From positions 206,871-270,870 of the forward strand of contig NZ_FOAZ01000011.1 in assembly GCF_900109465.1 (NCBI RefSeq): a stretch of 64,000 nucleotides of DNA. The letters run 5' to 3'. This DNA is from Streptacidiphilus jiangxiensis. Lineage in GTDB: Bacteria > Actinomycetota > Actinomycetes > Streptomycetales > Streptomycetaceae. Below, piece after piece: positions 9,062 through 17,621 of this stretch. The translations under genes were made by a program, and so were the position numbers. Positions within the stretch are counted from its first letter, which is position 1. Each line of letters opens with the position of its first letter. The notes under the pieces were generated by a model that made no database searches, was not told where the DNA came from, and saw only the letters and a program-made list of their open reading frames with translations.

Positions 9062-9580
9062 ATGGGAGATGCCCCGGAGCCGCTGAGGCTCGTCCAGGAC
9101 CTGGTCAACACGCTCGACGTCGAGAGCGGCGTGGACGGGTTGGAGGCCTTCGTCGGCCCGGGTGTGGACCTCCCCCGAGCACGCGTCTTCCGTGAGCTGC
9201 TGCGGGACGTATGTGCAGCGCACGCCGGTCTGGATGTACCCGAGCGGTCGTTGGGGATATTCACGCGGCAGCTCGCGCTCGCGCCGCTCGTCCTCGTCCC
9301 GCAGGCCGACGGAAGCGCGGAACTGGCGCCCGCGCCCGGACTGTCGCCCACCGAGCTGCTGTTCGCGCAGGTCGCGGTCGCGGTGGCCGGTGGCGGAAAG
9401 GACTGGCTGCGGCTGAAGGCCTGCGCGGCGGACTCCTGCCGCTGGCTCTACTACGACCGCTCACCGGCCGGAAGGGGCCGTTGGTGCAGCATGGCCGTAT
9501 GTGGAAGCCGTGCGAAGATGCGCGCCTATCGGGCCAGAGGAAATGTTTCTGCAGTCCCCTCTTCCGAATATGCTGAGTGA
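9062..9580 (+). CDS. CGNR zinc-finger domain regulator (ABATE-like)
   Basis: The 172-residue protein has an N-terminal ABATE-like domain (LVNTLDVE... PLRL) and a C-terminal zinc finger with C121, C126, C142 and C147. The signature is WCSMAVCGSR, so the namesake CGNR reads CGSR here, followed by the basic tail AKMRAYRAR. The family is thought to contain stress-related transcription regulators. ATG is seven bases from a TAACAT hexamer, consistent with a leaderless mRNA. The reading frame stops one base before the preferred start of the VapB-like gene, so the three genes may be coupled. Confidence 0.85.
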   Translation: MGDAPEPLRLVQDLVNTLDVESGVDGLEAFVGPGVDLPRARVFRELLRDVCAAHAGLDVPERSLGIFTRQLALAPLVLVPQADGSAELAPAPGLSPTELLFAQVAVAVAGGGKDWLRLKACAADSCRWLYYDRSPAGRGRWCSMAVCGSRAKMRAYRARGNVSAVPSSEYAE

Positions 9581-9581
9581 T

Positions 9582-9821
9582 ATGGCGAAGACCCTGATCG
9601 ACCTCGACGAAGAGGCGCTCGCGTTCGCAGCCGAGGTTCTCGGCACGAGGACCAAGAAGGAGACGGTCAACACCGCTCTCCGCGCGATAGGCGCCCGTGC
9701 CAAACGCGAACGGGCCCTGGAGCAGATGATCGAGCTGTTCGAGTCCGGAGCCTTCGACGCGTCGATGTCGGCGCAGGCCGAGGGAGGTGTGGAGGCTTGG
9801 CAGGGGATCCCGGTTACCTGA
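9582..9821 (+). CDS. VapB-like antitoxin (type II toxin-antitoxin)
   Basis: The 79-residue protein begins MAKTLIDLDEEALAFAAEVL and continues GTRTKKETVNTALR, the ribbon-helix-helix and VapB_antitoxin pattern of Streptomyces. The C-terminal half is acidic and flexible, as expected for toxin binding. An alternative ATG at 9570 would add four residues. The gene overlaps the following PIN-domain gene by 25 bases, the normal antitoxin-first coupling. It would neutralise the toxin and repress the operon. Confidence 0.88.
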   Translation: MAKTLIDLDEEALAFAAEVLGTRTKKETVNTALRAIGARAKRERALEQMIELFESGAFDASMSAQAEGGVEAWQGIPVT

Positions 9822-10222
9822 TCGACGTCTCCGCCGTCGGGCGGATGATGCGCCCCGACGTGGTCGTCGCCTGGCGCGAGCAGGTCGCCGCCGGTCAGGT
9901 CGGCCTGTGCCAGGCCACCGCGCTGCAACTGCTGGGCTCCGCCCGCACCGGTGAGGAGTACGCGCGCATGCGCACCGGACTCACCACGGTCTACACCGCC
10001 TGGTCCATGCCGCCCGACGTGTTCCGGCTGGCCGAGGAGTATCAGGAACGGCTCGCCCGTCAGGGAGAGCTCCGCCTCGGCCATCCGGCCGCGCTGCTCC
10101 CGGCCGCGACCGCCGCCCACCACGGTCTGACGCTCCTCCACTACGACGAGGGGCTCGACCGCCTCGGCCGTCTCGTGGGCCTGCCCACCCGCTGGCTGGC
10201 GGAGCCCGGCTCGATCGACTGA
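9797..10222 (+). CDS. VapC-like PIN-domain toxin, with acidic residues missing
   Basis: The 141-residue PIN-domain protein retains the first acidic residue in YLID10VSA and the late HYD117EGLDRL motif. It ends TRWLAEPGSID, as actinobacterial VapC proteins do. VapC nucleases normally cut tRNA or rRNA with four conserved acids. Here the region usually reading T-E-L-E reads T41-A-L-Q44, and the usual VDLL-AATA reads AALLPAATA, so the central acids are lost. It may be inactive or altered. The only in-frame start is TTG, with GGGAGG nine bases upstream inside the antitoxin gene. Confidence 0.82.
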   Translation: MAGDPGYLIDVSAVGRMMRPDVVVAWREQVAAGQVGLCQATALQLLGSARTGEEYARMRTGLTTVYTAWSMPPDVFRLAEEYQERLARQGELRLGHPAALLPAATAAHHGLTLLHYDEGLDRLGRLVGLPTRWLAEPGSID

Positions 10223-10280
10223 CGCACCCGCGTACCCTTGTAGGCGCACGACCGCCCCTACTCCCGAAGGACTGAGCGCA

Positions 10281-11123
10281 CTGGCACGCCGCACGCCCGA
10301 TGGTCCGCCGCCCGCCCCTGTGGTCCAGCGGATCCGTCTCCGCTACACCAAGCGCGGGCGCCTCCGCTTCACCAGTCACCGCGACTTCCAGCGGGCCCTT
10401 GAGCGCGCCCTGCGGCGTTCCGCCGTCCCGATGGCGTACTCCGCCGGCTTCACCCCGCACCCGCGGATCAGCTTCATGAACGCCGCGCCCACCGGTGCCG
10501 CGAGTGAGGCCGAGTACGTGGAGCTGGCTCTCGCCGAGCACCGCGACCCGGAGCTGCTGCGCAAGCAGCTGGACGAGTCGCTGCCGACCGGCCTGGACGT
10601 GATCGACGCGGTCGAGGTGCACGTCAAGGACTTCATGGAGCGGCTGCAGGCCTCGGTCTGGCAGCTCAAGCTGGACGGTGTCGGGCCCGACACCGCCCGC
10701 GCCGCCGTCTCCGCGTTCCTCGCCGCCGACGAGGTCACCGTGGAGCGGCAGACCAAGAACGGCCTGCGCAGCTTCGACGCGCGCGGCGCGGTGATCTCGC
10801 TGCAGGTCGTGGATGCCCAGGTGGACGCGGGTACGCCCGCCCTACCGGAAAGTACGACCGATATCCCCGCAGGCCGCGCCTGTGCGATACTGCGGCTGGT
10901 TGTTCGGCACGCAACACCCGCCGTCCGACCCGACGACGTCCTGACCGGGCTTCGTGCGACGGCCGACCTCGCGCTGCCGGTCCCCGCTGGGGTGACCAGG
11001 CTGGCGCAGGGGCCGCTCGACGAGGAGACCGGTGCGGTGACCGACCCGTTCGCGTCCGACCGCGACGCGGCCGCGGCCCTTGGAGCCCTGGGCTCCGAGG
11101 AGGCCCGGCCGGAGCTCGCGTAG
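10281..11123 (+). CDS. TIGR03936/DUF2344 radical-SAM-linked protein
   Basis: The protein starts with the family signature VQRIRLRYTKRGRLRFTSHRDFQ (given here in part) and continues SAGFTPHPRISF. This family is encoded with, or fused to, TIGR03960 radical SAM proteins and is thought to work with them; the function is unknown. I place the start at CTG 10281 (280 residues). GAAGGA lies nine bases upstream, a TACCCT -10 sits at 10233-10238, and the resulting LARRTPDGPPPAP matches the N-terminus usual in Streptomyces. The first conventional start, GTG at 10320 (267 residues), has no ribosome-binding site. The gene is separated from its radical SAM partner by an accessory block. Confidence 0.88.
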   Translation: MARRTPDGPPPAPVVQRIRLRYTKRGRLRFTSHRDFQRALERALRRSAVPMAYSAGFTPHPRISFMNAAPTGAASEAEYVELALAEHRDPELLRKQLDESLPTGLDVIDAVEVHVKDFMERLQASVWQLKLDGVGPDTARAAVSAFLAADEVTVERQTKNGLRSFDARGAVISLQVVDAQVDAGTPALPESTTDIPAGRACAILRLVVRHATPAVRPDDVLTGLRATADLALPVPAGVTRLAQGPLDEETGAVTDPFASDRDAAAALGALGSEEARPELA

Positions 11124-11324
11124 CGGCGACGGGTCGTCGACGCGGCGTCGTCGGCGCCCGACCGGCGCCCTGGGAGCCATCCGGGGCCGGGTCTAGGGGT
11201 GCGACCAGAAGACTTCGGCACCGCCGCGAACCCCGCGGGGGCGCCACTACGACATACGCGAGCCCCCGTGCGGCGCCCGCCTCACCGGCGCGGCGCCCGG
11301 GGGCGTGACGGGAGAACCGCCCGC

Positions 11325-14300
11325 ATGCCCGACATCACCGACAACGAGAACAACGAACAGCGCGACCAGAGCGATACGCCGGCCGCGGCCCCCAAGGCCG
11401 CCCCGCGCCGCCGCCGCGCCGCGAGCCGCCCTGCCGGCCCGCCGACGACGGACGCTCCTGCGGAGGCCGAAGCGCCCCCCGCCAGGACGACTCGCGCCGG
11501 CTCCGCCGCGCAGGCACCTGCCGCCGAGACTGCTGCCGCCTCTGCCGACAGCGCCGTGGCCGCCGCCGAGGAGGCGCCGGAGCCGCGCAAGCGCGCTCGC
11601 CGTACCCGGAAGAAGGCCGAGGCCGAGCCGGTCGAGGCCGCTGCCGCCGAGGCGCCCGCCGCTGCGGCTGACACCGCGCAGGCCCCCGCTGCGGCCCGCT
11701 CCGCCGCCCAGGCTCCTGCCGCCGAGACGGCTGCCACGCAGGCTCCCGCCGCCGAGAGCGCGGAGCCGGGCGCCGAGGAGGCGCCGGAGCCGCGCAAGCG
11801 CGCTCGCCGTACCCGTAAGAAGGCCGAGGCCGCCCCGGTCGAGGCCGCTGCCGCCGAGGGCGCCGAGGCGCCCGCCGCCGGCTCCGCGCAGGCCGGTGCT
11901 GCCGTGCCCGCCGCCGAGCGGCCCGCCCCCGCCTCCGACAGCCTCGCGCTGCTCGGGGAGCTGGACCAGGTCGAGCAGCAGGTCGAGGCCGGGTTGGTCG
12001 CCGGGACCGCGCTGGAGGCGCTCGTCACCGACGTGGTCGCCCGCGTCAGTGGCGGGATGACCGTCGCGCCCGGGACGGAGCTGGAGCGCCGCCTGACGGC
12101 CCTGCAGCAGCGTGCCGCCGCCGCGGCCACGCCCGCCGCTCCCGCCGCCGAGGCCCCTGCCGGCGAGGAGCCCGCGCCGCGGGCGCGTCGTCGTGCCGTG
12201 CGTCCGGCCACCGCCGTGTTCCAGGCGCCCGTGTTCCAGGCGCCCGCTGCGCCCGCTGCCGCCGGCGAGCAGGGCGCGCCCGCCGCCGAGCGTCGCGCCG
12301 CGCCGGCCGCCGCCTTTGTCGTGCCGGACGAGGCCGCCGCCGAGCCGCGTCGTCGCAGTCGGCGTCGCGCCGAGGCGCCCACCGCTTCGCCCGTCGTCGA
12401 GGAGGCCGTGGTGGCCGCCCCGGCGTCGGAGGAGGAGTCCGCCGAGGAGACCACCGGCCGTCGTCGCAGCCGCCGCCGCGCCGCCGCTCCCGCCGCGCCG
12501 ACCGAGCCCGCCGTGTTCGAGCAGGTCGCGACCCGCGAGCCGCTGGGCGCCGAGGTCGAGGAGGAGCACGAGGACGAGGAGGACGAGCAGCCGAGCTTCG
12601 GCCGCCGTCGTCGTCGCCGTGCGACCTCGCCGGCGTTCGTCGCCGCCGACCACGCGGACGAGGACGCCGAGGAGGAGGACGAGGACACCGAGGCCGAGGA
12701 GCAGCACGCCGAGGAGGGCCGTCCGTCCTCCCGCCGTCGCCGTCGTGGCGGCCGTCGCCGTCGCCGTGGCGAGGGTGACACCGAGGACCATGAGGCCGCC
12801 GACGAGTCCGCCGAGGGCGAGGAGTCCGAGGACGAGGAGGGCGAGGACGACGAGCTCGGCGAGGCCCTGTCCGCCTCCAGCCGTCGCCGTCGTCGCCGTC
12901 GCCGCCGCAGCGGGGACGCCGCCCCGGAGGCCGAGCCGACCGACGGCGACCCGGAGCGCACCGTCGTGAAGGTCCGCGAGCCGCGCCGCCGCTCCGGCGA
13001 GGCGCCGTTCGACCCGGACGAGGTGCAGTCCATCAAGGGCTCCACCCGCCTGGAGGCGAAGAAGCAGCGCCGCCGCGAGGGTCGCGAGCAGGGCCGCCGC
13101 CGCGTCCCGATCATCACCGAGGCCGAGTTCCTGGCCCGCCGCGAGGCGGTCGAGCGCGTCATGGTCGTGCGCCAGTCCGGCGAGCGCACCCAGATCGGTG
13201 TGCTGGAGGACAACGTCCTCGTCGAGCACTACGTCAACAAGGAGCAGGCCAGCTCCTACGTCGGCAACGTGTACCTGGGCAAGGTGCAGAACGTGCTGCC
13301 GTCGATGGAGGCCGCCTTCGTCGACATCGGCAAGGGCCGCAACGCCGTGCTCTACGCCGGTGAGGTCAACTTCTCCCAGCTGGGGCTGAAGAACGGCCCG
13401 CGCCGGATCGAGTCGGTGCTGAAGTCCGGCCAGTCCGTGCTGGTCCAGGTCTCCAAGGACCCGATCGGCCACAAGGGCGCCCGCCTGACCAGCCAGATCT
13501 CGCTGCCCGGCCGCTACCTGGTCTACGTGCCCGAGGGCTCGATGACCGGCATCAGCCGCAAGCTGCCCGACACCGAGCGCGCGCGCCTGAAGTCCATCCT
13601 CAAGAAGATCGTCCCGGACGACGCCGGCGTCATCGTGCGCACGGCCGCCGAGGGCGCCTCGGAGGAGGAGCTGACCCGCGACGTCCAGCGGCTGCAGCAG
13701 CAGTGGGAGGACATCCAGAAGAAGGCGGGCAGCGGCAACGCCCCGGTTCTCCTCTACGGCGAGCCGGACATGACCGTCCGCGTGGTCCGCGACATCTTCA
13801 ACGAGGACTTCTCCAAGGTCATCGTCTCCGGCGAGAACGCCTGGACGACGATCCACGAGTACGTCTCCTCCGTCGCCCCGGACCTCGCGCCGCGCCTGCA
13901 GAAGTGGACCTCCGAGGTCGACGTCTTCGCGACCTACCGGATCGACGAGCAGCTGATGAAGGCGCTGGACCGCAAGGTCTGGCTGCCCAGCGGCGGCTCG
14001 CTGGTGATCGACAAGACCGAGGCGATGGTCGTCGTCGACGTCAACACCGGCAAGTTCACCGGCCAGGGCGGCAACCTGGAGGAGACGGTCACCCGCAACA
14101 ACATCGAGGCCGCGGAGGAGATCGTCCGCCAGCTTCGTCTGCGGGACCTGGGCGGCATCATCGTCATCGACTTCATCGACATGGTGCTGGAGTCCAACCG
14201 TGACCTGGTGCTGCGTCGTCTGCTGGAGTGCCTGGGCCGGGACCGGACCAAGCACCAGGTGGCCGAGGTGACCTCGCTGGGCCTGGTGCAGATGACCCGC

Positions 14301-15065
14301 AAGCGGGTCGGCCAGGGTCTGCTGGAGTCCTTCTCCGAGACCTGCGTCCACTGCAACGGCCGCGGTGTCATCGTCCACATGGACCAGGCCTCGCCCGCGC
14401 CCAAGGGCTTCGCCGGCCCGAAGCCGGGTGTCGGCGGCGGTCAGCCGCAGGCCGAGGAGGGTGGCTCCAAGCGCCGCCGTCGCGGCCGCGGCGCCGGTGA
14501 GGTGGCCGAGGTCCACGAGCACGAGGACCACGAGCACGAGGAGATCGAGCTCGTCGAGGCCGAGCCGGTGACGGCGGAGGTCGTCGTGGCCGCGGAGCCC
14601 GCGCCGCTGACGCTCGAGGCCGTGGTCGCGGCCCCGGTCGTGGACAGCGCCGCGCAGGCGGAGGCCGAGGAGTTCGTCGAGGCGATGATCGAGGCGCCGG
14701 CGACGCGCGGTCGCACCCGCCGTCGCGCGGTCCGCAAGGCCACGACGACGGTCGGCGCCGAGCCCGCCGTGGTCGTGATCCCGAGCGAGTCGGCCGCCGA
14801 GCAGGCCGCCCTGCCGATCGTCGAGGCCGCCGAGGTCGTCGTCGAGCCGGCCGGTGCGGAGGCGCCGATCGAGAGCGGCGACATCGACGCGGGCGACGTC
14901 GAGACGGCCGAGGCCCCCGCTGCGCCCGCCCGCAAGCGCGCCACGCGGAAGGTGGCGGCCAAGAAGGTCGCGGCCAAGAAGACCGCCGCGAAGAAGACGG
15001 CCACCAAGCGGACCTCGAAGAAGGCCGCCGCGAGCGAGCCCGAGGCCTCCCCGGCGTCGGAGTAA
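11325..15065 (+). CDS. rne: Ribonuclease E/G family endoribonuclease
   Basis: This 1246-residue protein has its catalytic core in the middle, as in Streptomyces RNase E/G. The core begins near residue 613 (MVVRQSGERTQ), with an S1 domain to about 720 and the DNase I-like site with D905 (VVDVNTGKF) and D949 (IVIDFIDM). The zinc-link is C1007-V-H-C1010. The N-terminal 600 residues are Ala/Pro/Glu-rich with Arg/Glu-rich clusters (RRRRRR, EEEDEDTE). They hold a 29-residue segment duplicated at 11565-11651 and 11772-11858. The C-terminus is histone H1-like (AAKK-type). These flanks are probably disordered scaffolds for RNA or partner enzymes. GGGAG precedes the ATG. Confidence 0.95.
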   Translation: MPDITDNENNEQRDQSDTPAAAPKAAPRRRRAASRPAGPPTTDAPAEAEAPPARTTRAGSAAQAPAAETAAASADSAVAAAEEAPEPRKRARRTRKKAEAEPVEAAAAEAPAAAADTAQAPAAARSAAQAPAAETAATQAPAAESAEPGAEEAPEPRKRARRTRKKAEAAPVEAAAAEGAEAPAAGSAQAGAAVPAAERPAPASDSLALLGELDQVEQQVEAGLVAGTALEALVTDVVARVSGGMTVAPGTELERRLTALQQRAAAAATPAAPAAEAPAGEEPAPRARRRAVRPATAVFQAPVFQAPAAPAAAGEQGAPAAERRAAPAAAFVVPDEAAAEPRRRSRRRAEAPTASPVVEEAVVAAPASEEESAEETTGRRRSRRRAAAPAAPTEPAVFEQVATREPLGAEVEEEHEDEEDEQPSFGRRRRRRATSPAFVAADHADEDAEEEDEDTEAEEQHAEEGRPSSRRRRRGGRRRRRGEGDTEDHEAADESAEGEESEDEEGEDDELGEALSASSRRRRRRRRRSGDAAPEAEPTDGDPERTVVKVREPRRRSGEAPFDPDEVQSIKGSTRLEAKKQRRREGREQGRRRVPIITEAEFLARREAVERVMVVRQSGERTQIGVLEDNVLVEHYVNKEQASSYVGNVYLGKVQNVLPSMEAAFVDIGKGRNAVLYAGEVNFSQLGLKNGPRRIESVLKSGQSVLVQVSKDPIGHKGARLTSQISLPGRYLVYVPEGSMTGISRKLPDTERARLKSILKKIVPDDAGVIVRTAAEGASEEELTRDVQRLQQQWEDIQKKAGSGNAPVLLYGEPDMTVRVVRDIFNEDFSKVIVSGENAWTTIHEYVSSVAPDLAPRLQKWTSEVDVFATYRIDEQLMKALDRKVWLPSGGSLVIDKTEAMVVVDVNTGKFTGQGGNLEETVTRNNIEAAEEIVRQLRLRDLGGIIVIDFIDMVLESNRDLVLRRLLECLGRDRTKHQVAEVTSLGLVQMTRKRVGQGLLESFSETCVHCNGRGVIVHMDQASPAPKGFAGPKPGVGGGQPQAEEGGSKRRRRGRGAGEVAEVHEHEDHEHEEIELVEAEPVTAEVVVAAEPAPLTLEAVVAAPVVDSAAQAEAEEFVEAMIEAPATRGRTRRRAVRKATTTVGAEPAVVVIPSESAAEQAALPIVEAAEVVVEPAGAEAPIESGDIDAGDVETAEAPAAPARKRATRKVAAKKVAAKKTAAKKTATKRTSKKAAASEPEASPASE

Positions 15066-15072
15066 CGAGCGA

Positions 15073-15114
15073 CAGCTCGGGGCCGGTCCGCACCTGCGGA
15101 CCGGCCCCGAGCTG
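15073..15114 (+). terminator. Terminator hairpin after rne
   Basis: A 20-bp perfect stem beginning CAGCTCGGGGCCGG with a two-base loop lies eight bases after the rne stop. No U-tract follows. Confidence 0.88.
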
Positions 15115-15148
15115 CGTCGATGACGCACACGGGGGTATAGGGGCCGGT

Positions 15149-15177
15149 TTGACCCCGGCTCCTGGCTTCCGTAGTCT
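15149..15177 (+). promoter_or_regulatory. Vegetative-type promoter for rplU-rpmA
   Basis: TTGACC at 15149-15154 and TAGTCT at 15172-15177 are 17 bases apart, close to the streptomycete HrdB consensus. Transcription would start near 15184 and leave about 140 bases of untranslated leader before rplU. The leader has GC-rich hairpin potential and could be a ribosomal-protein leader, but I cannot assign it to a known class. Confidence 0.7.
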
Positions 15178-15322
15178 TGACCCTCGGCGTGCTTTGCAAT
15201 CAGCGAGTCGCGCCTACTTCTGAGCACATCCCTCCCTGGTGTTTCCGTCGGGGAGAGGCCCCCGGGTATTCGGCCCGGTGCGGCTGGCGTCAGAGGTCCG
15301 ACCGAATCGAGAAGGGTTCAAC

Positions 15323-15637
15323 GTGTACGCGATCGTGCGTAGCGGCGGACGGCAGCACAAGGTTGCCGTCGGCGATGTTTTCGAGGCCGACAAGGTCGAC
15401 GCCAAGGTTGGCGAGACCGTTGAGCTCTCGACGATCCTGGTCGTCGACGGTGACGCGATCACCAGCGACCCGTGGGTCCTGGCGGGCGTGAAGGTCCGCG
15501 CCGAGGTGGTCGACCACCACAAGGGCGACAAGATCCGCATCCAGAAGTACAAGAACAAGACCGGCTACAAGAAGCGTATGGGCCACCGTCAGCGCCACAC
15601 CGCGCTTCGCGTGACCAGCATCGACTCGGCGAAGTAA
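15323..15637 (+). CDS. rplU: 50S ribosomal protein L21
   Basis: The 104-residue protein starts [18 protein letters not shown] and ends with the L21 signature ([18 protein letters not shown]). It binds 23S rRNA in the large subunit. The GTG start is preceded by GAAGGG. It heads the rplU-rpmA operon with 14 bases between the two genes, next to rne and obgE in the standard bacterial order. Confidence 0.97.
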   Translation: MYAIVRSGGRQHKVAVGDVFEADKVDAKVGETVELSTILVVDGDAITSDPWVLAGVKVRAEVVDHHKGDKIRIQKYKNKTGYKKRMGHRQRHTALRVTSIDSAK

Positions 15638-15651
15638 GGGGCGAGGGGAAC

Positions 15652-15906
15652 ATGGCTCACAAGAAGGGTGCGAGTTCTACTCGCAACGGTCGTGACTCGA
15701 ACGCTCAGCGCCTCGGCGTGAAGCGCTTCGGTGGCCAGGTCGTCAACGCGGGCGAGATCCTGGTCCGCCAGCGTGGCACCCACTTCCACCCGGGTGCGGG
15801 CGTCGGCCGTGGCGGCGACGACACGCTGTTCGCGCTGCAGGCCGGTGCCGTCGAGTTCGGCACGCGCCGTGGCCGCAAGGTCGTCAACATCGTCCCGGTC
15901 GCCTGA
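15652..15906 (+). CDS. rpmA: 50S ribosomal protein L27
   Basis: The 84-residue protein begins directly with [16 protein letters not shown], the actinobacterial form without the cleavable N-terminal extension of Firmicutes. It contains the L27 motif [10 protein letters not shown]. Its N-terminus reaches the peptidyl-transferase centre of the 50S subunit. GCGAGGGG provides the ribosome-binding site. It is cotranscribed with rplU and followed by a hairpin terminator. Confidence 0.97.
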   Translation: MAHKKGASSTRNGRDSNAQRLGVKRFGGQVVNAGEILVRQRGTHFHPGAGVGRGGDDTLFALQAGAVEFGTRRGRKVVNIVPVA

Positions 15907-15947
15907 GCTTCTTAGGCCGACACGCAGGACGTAGCAGTACCTCGCTG

Positions 15948-15977
15948 AGGGTGGATCGGAACATTCCGGTCCACCCT
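15948..15977 (+). terminator. Terminator hairpin after rpmA
   Basis: AGGGTGGATCGGAA pairs with TTCCGGTCCACCCT (one wobble) around a two-base loop, followed by TGGTGTTT. It separates the ribosomal operon from obgE. Confidence 0.82.
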
Positions 15978-16033
15978 TGGTGTTTGAGAAGACTTGTTGT
16001 TGTTTCTTTCCGCCAACGAGAGGCGCCCGCATC

Positions 16034-17515
16034 ATGACCACCTTCGTCGACCGCGTCGAACTGCACGTCGCCGCGGGCAACGGGGGCCACGGCTGCGCCT
16101 CCGTACACCGCGAGAAGTTCAAGCCGCTCGGCGGCCCGGACGGCGGCAACGGCGGCCGTGGCGGCAGCGTCACGCTCGTCGTCGACCCGCAGGTCACCAC
16201 GCTGCTCGAGTACCACCACAGCCCCCACCGCAAGGCCGGCAACGGCAAGCCGGGCGCGGGCGGCAACCGCACCGGCGCCGAGGGCGAGGACCTGGTCCTG
16301 TACGTGCCGGACGGCACCGTCGTCATGGACAAGCGCGGCAACGTGCTGGCCGACCTGATCGGCAACGGCACCTCCTACGTCGCCGCCGCGGGCGGCGTCG
16401 GCGGCCTCGGCAACGCGGCGCTCGCCTCGGCCCGCCGCAAGGCGCCGGGCTTCGCGCTGCTCGGCGAGCCGGGCGACGCGACCGACATCGTGCTGGAGCT
16501 CAAGTCCGTCGCCGACGTGGCGCTGGTCGGCTACCCGAGTGCTGGCAAGTCCTCGCTGATCTCGGTGGTCTCCGCCGCCAAGCCGAAGATCGCCGACTAC
16601 CCGTTCACCACCCTGATCCCCAACCTCGGTGTGGTGACCGCCGGTTCGACCGTCTTCACGATGGCCGACGTGCCGGGTCTGATCCCGGGTGCGAGCCAGG
16701 GCCGGGGTCTGGGCCTGGAGTTCCTGCGCCACGTCGAGCGCTGCTCGGTGCTGGTGCACGTGCTGGACACCGCCACGCTGGAGTCCGACCGCGACCCGCT
16801 CTCCGACCTCGAGGTGATCGAGGAGGAGCTCAAGCAGTACGGCGGTCTGGAGGACCGTCCGCGCATCGTCGTCCTCAACAAGATCGACGTCCCGGACGGC
16901 CAGGACCTGGCCGACCTGGTCCGTCCCTCCCTGGAGGAGCGCGGCTACCAGGTCTTCGAGGTCTCCGCGGTGGCCCACAAGGGTCTGCGCGAGCTGACCT
17001 TCGCCCTCGCCAAGATCGTCGCCGAGGCGCGCGCCGCAAAGCCGGTCGAGGAGGCCACCCGCATCGTCATCCGCCCGAAGGCCGTGGACGACGCGGGCTT
17101 CGAGGTCGTCTACGACCAGGACGAGGACCTCTACCGTGTCACCGGCTCGAAGCCGGAGCGCTGGGTCAAGCAGACGGACTTCAACAACGACGAGGCCGTC
17201 GGCTACCTCGCCGACCGGCTCAACCGCCTCGGCGTCGAGGAGGCGCTGGCCAAGGCCGGTGCCCGTGAGGGCGACACCGTCGTCATCGGTGCGACCGAGA
17301 ACGCCGTCGTCTTCGACTGGGAGCCGTCCATGGCCGCCGGCGCGGAGATGCTGGGCCGCCGCGGCGAGGACCACCGCTTCGAGACCCCGCGTCCGGCCGT
17401 CGACCGCCGCAAGGAGCGGGAGGCCAAGCGCGCCGACGCCGCCGCCGAGGAGTTCGCCCACTTCGACCCGCTGAGCCGCCACGCCATCGAGGCGGACGAC
17501 GACGAGGACTACTGA
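16034..17515 (+). CDS. obgE: Obg-family GTPase
   Basis: This 493-residue GTPase has a glycine-rich Obg fold (residues 1-160; [12 protein letters not shown]). A G domain follows with the P-loop [10 protein letters not shown] near 165, switch motif [11 protein letters not shown], and NKID. A C-terminal OCT domain lies before a charged tail. It acts in 50S assembly, the stringent response and, in Streptomyces, the onset of differentiation. ATG at 16034 fits the conserved start [18 protein letters not shown]; the longer upstream frame reaches into the terminator region. It lies between rpmA and proB as in other actinobacteria. Confidence 0.97.
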   Translation: MTTFVDRVELHVAAGNGGHGCASVHREKFKPLGGPDGGNGGRGGSVTLVVDPQVTTLLEYHHSPHRKAGNGKPGAGGNRTGAEGEDLVLYVPDGTVVMDKRGNVLADLIGNGTSYVAAAGGVGGLGNAALASARRKAPGFALLGEPGDATDIVLELKSVADVALVGYPSAGKSSLISVVSAAKPKIADYPFTTLIPNLGVVTAGSTVFTMADVPGLIPGASQGRGLGLEFLRHVERCSVLVHVLDTATLESDRDPLSDLEVIEEELKQYGGLEDRPRIVVLNKIDVPDGQDLADLVRPSLEERGYQVFEVSAVAHKGLRELTFALAKIVAEARAAKPVEEATRIVIRPKAVDDAGFEVVYDQDEDLYRVTGSKPERWVKQTDFNNDEAVGYLADRLNRLGVEEALAKAGAREGDTVVIGATENAVVFDWEPSMAAGAEMLGRRGEDHRFETPRPAVDRRKEREAKRADAAAEEFAHFDPLSRHAIEADDDEDY

Positions 17516-17621
17516 GTCCCCGTCCCGCTGGCTGAAACCGGGATGAGTCACGCCGCCCGCTTCGCGTAGATTGCTGCTCACAGTTGGTACTGAGGGGCAT
17601 CGGACGTACGGGAGCGACGGC

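Noticed and set aside
11247-15227. 1326-codon minus-strand reading frame opposite rne
   Set aside because: It is the GC-skew shadow of the rne coding frame: Leu/Gly/Arg/Ala-only composition, no domain and no start signal. The rne frame has clear RNase E/G motifs.
15178-15322. Known L21 leader RNA
   Set aside because: The region has hairpin potential, but I cannot align it to the described Firmicutes leader by eye, so no class was assigned.
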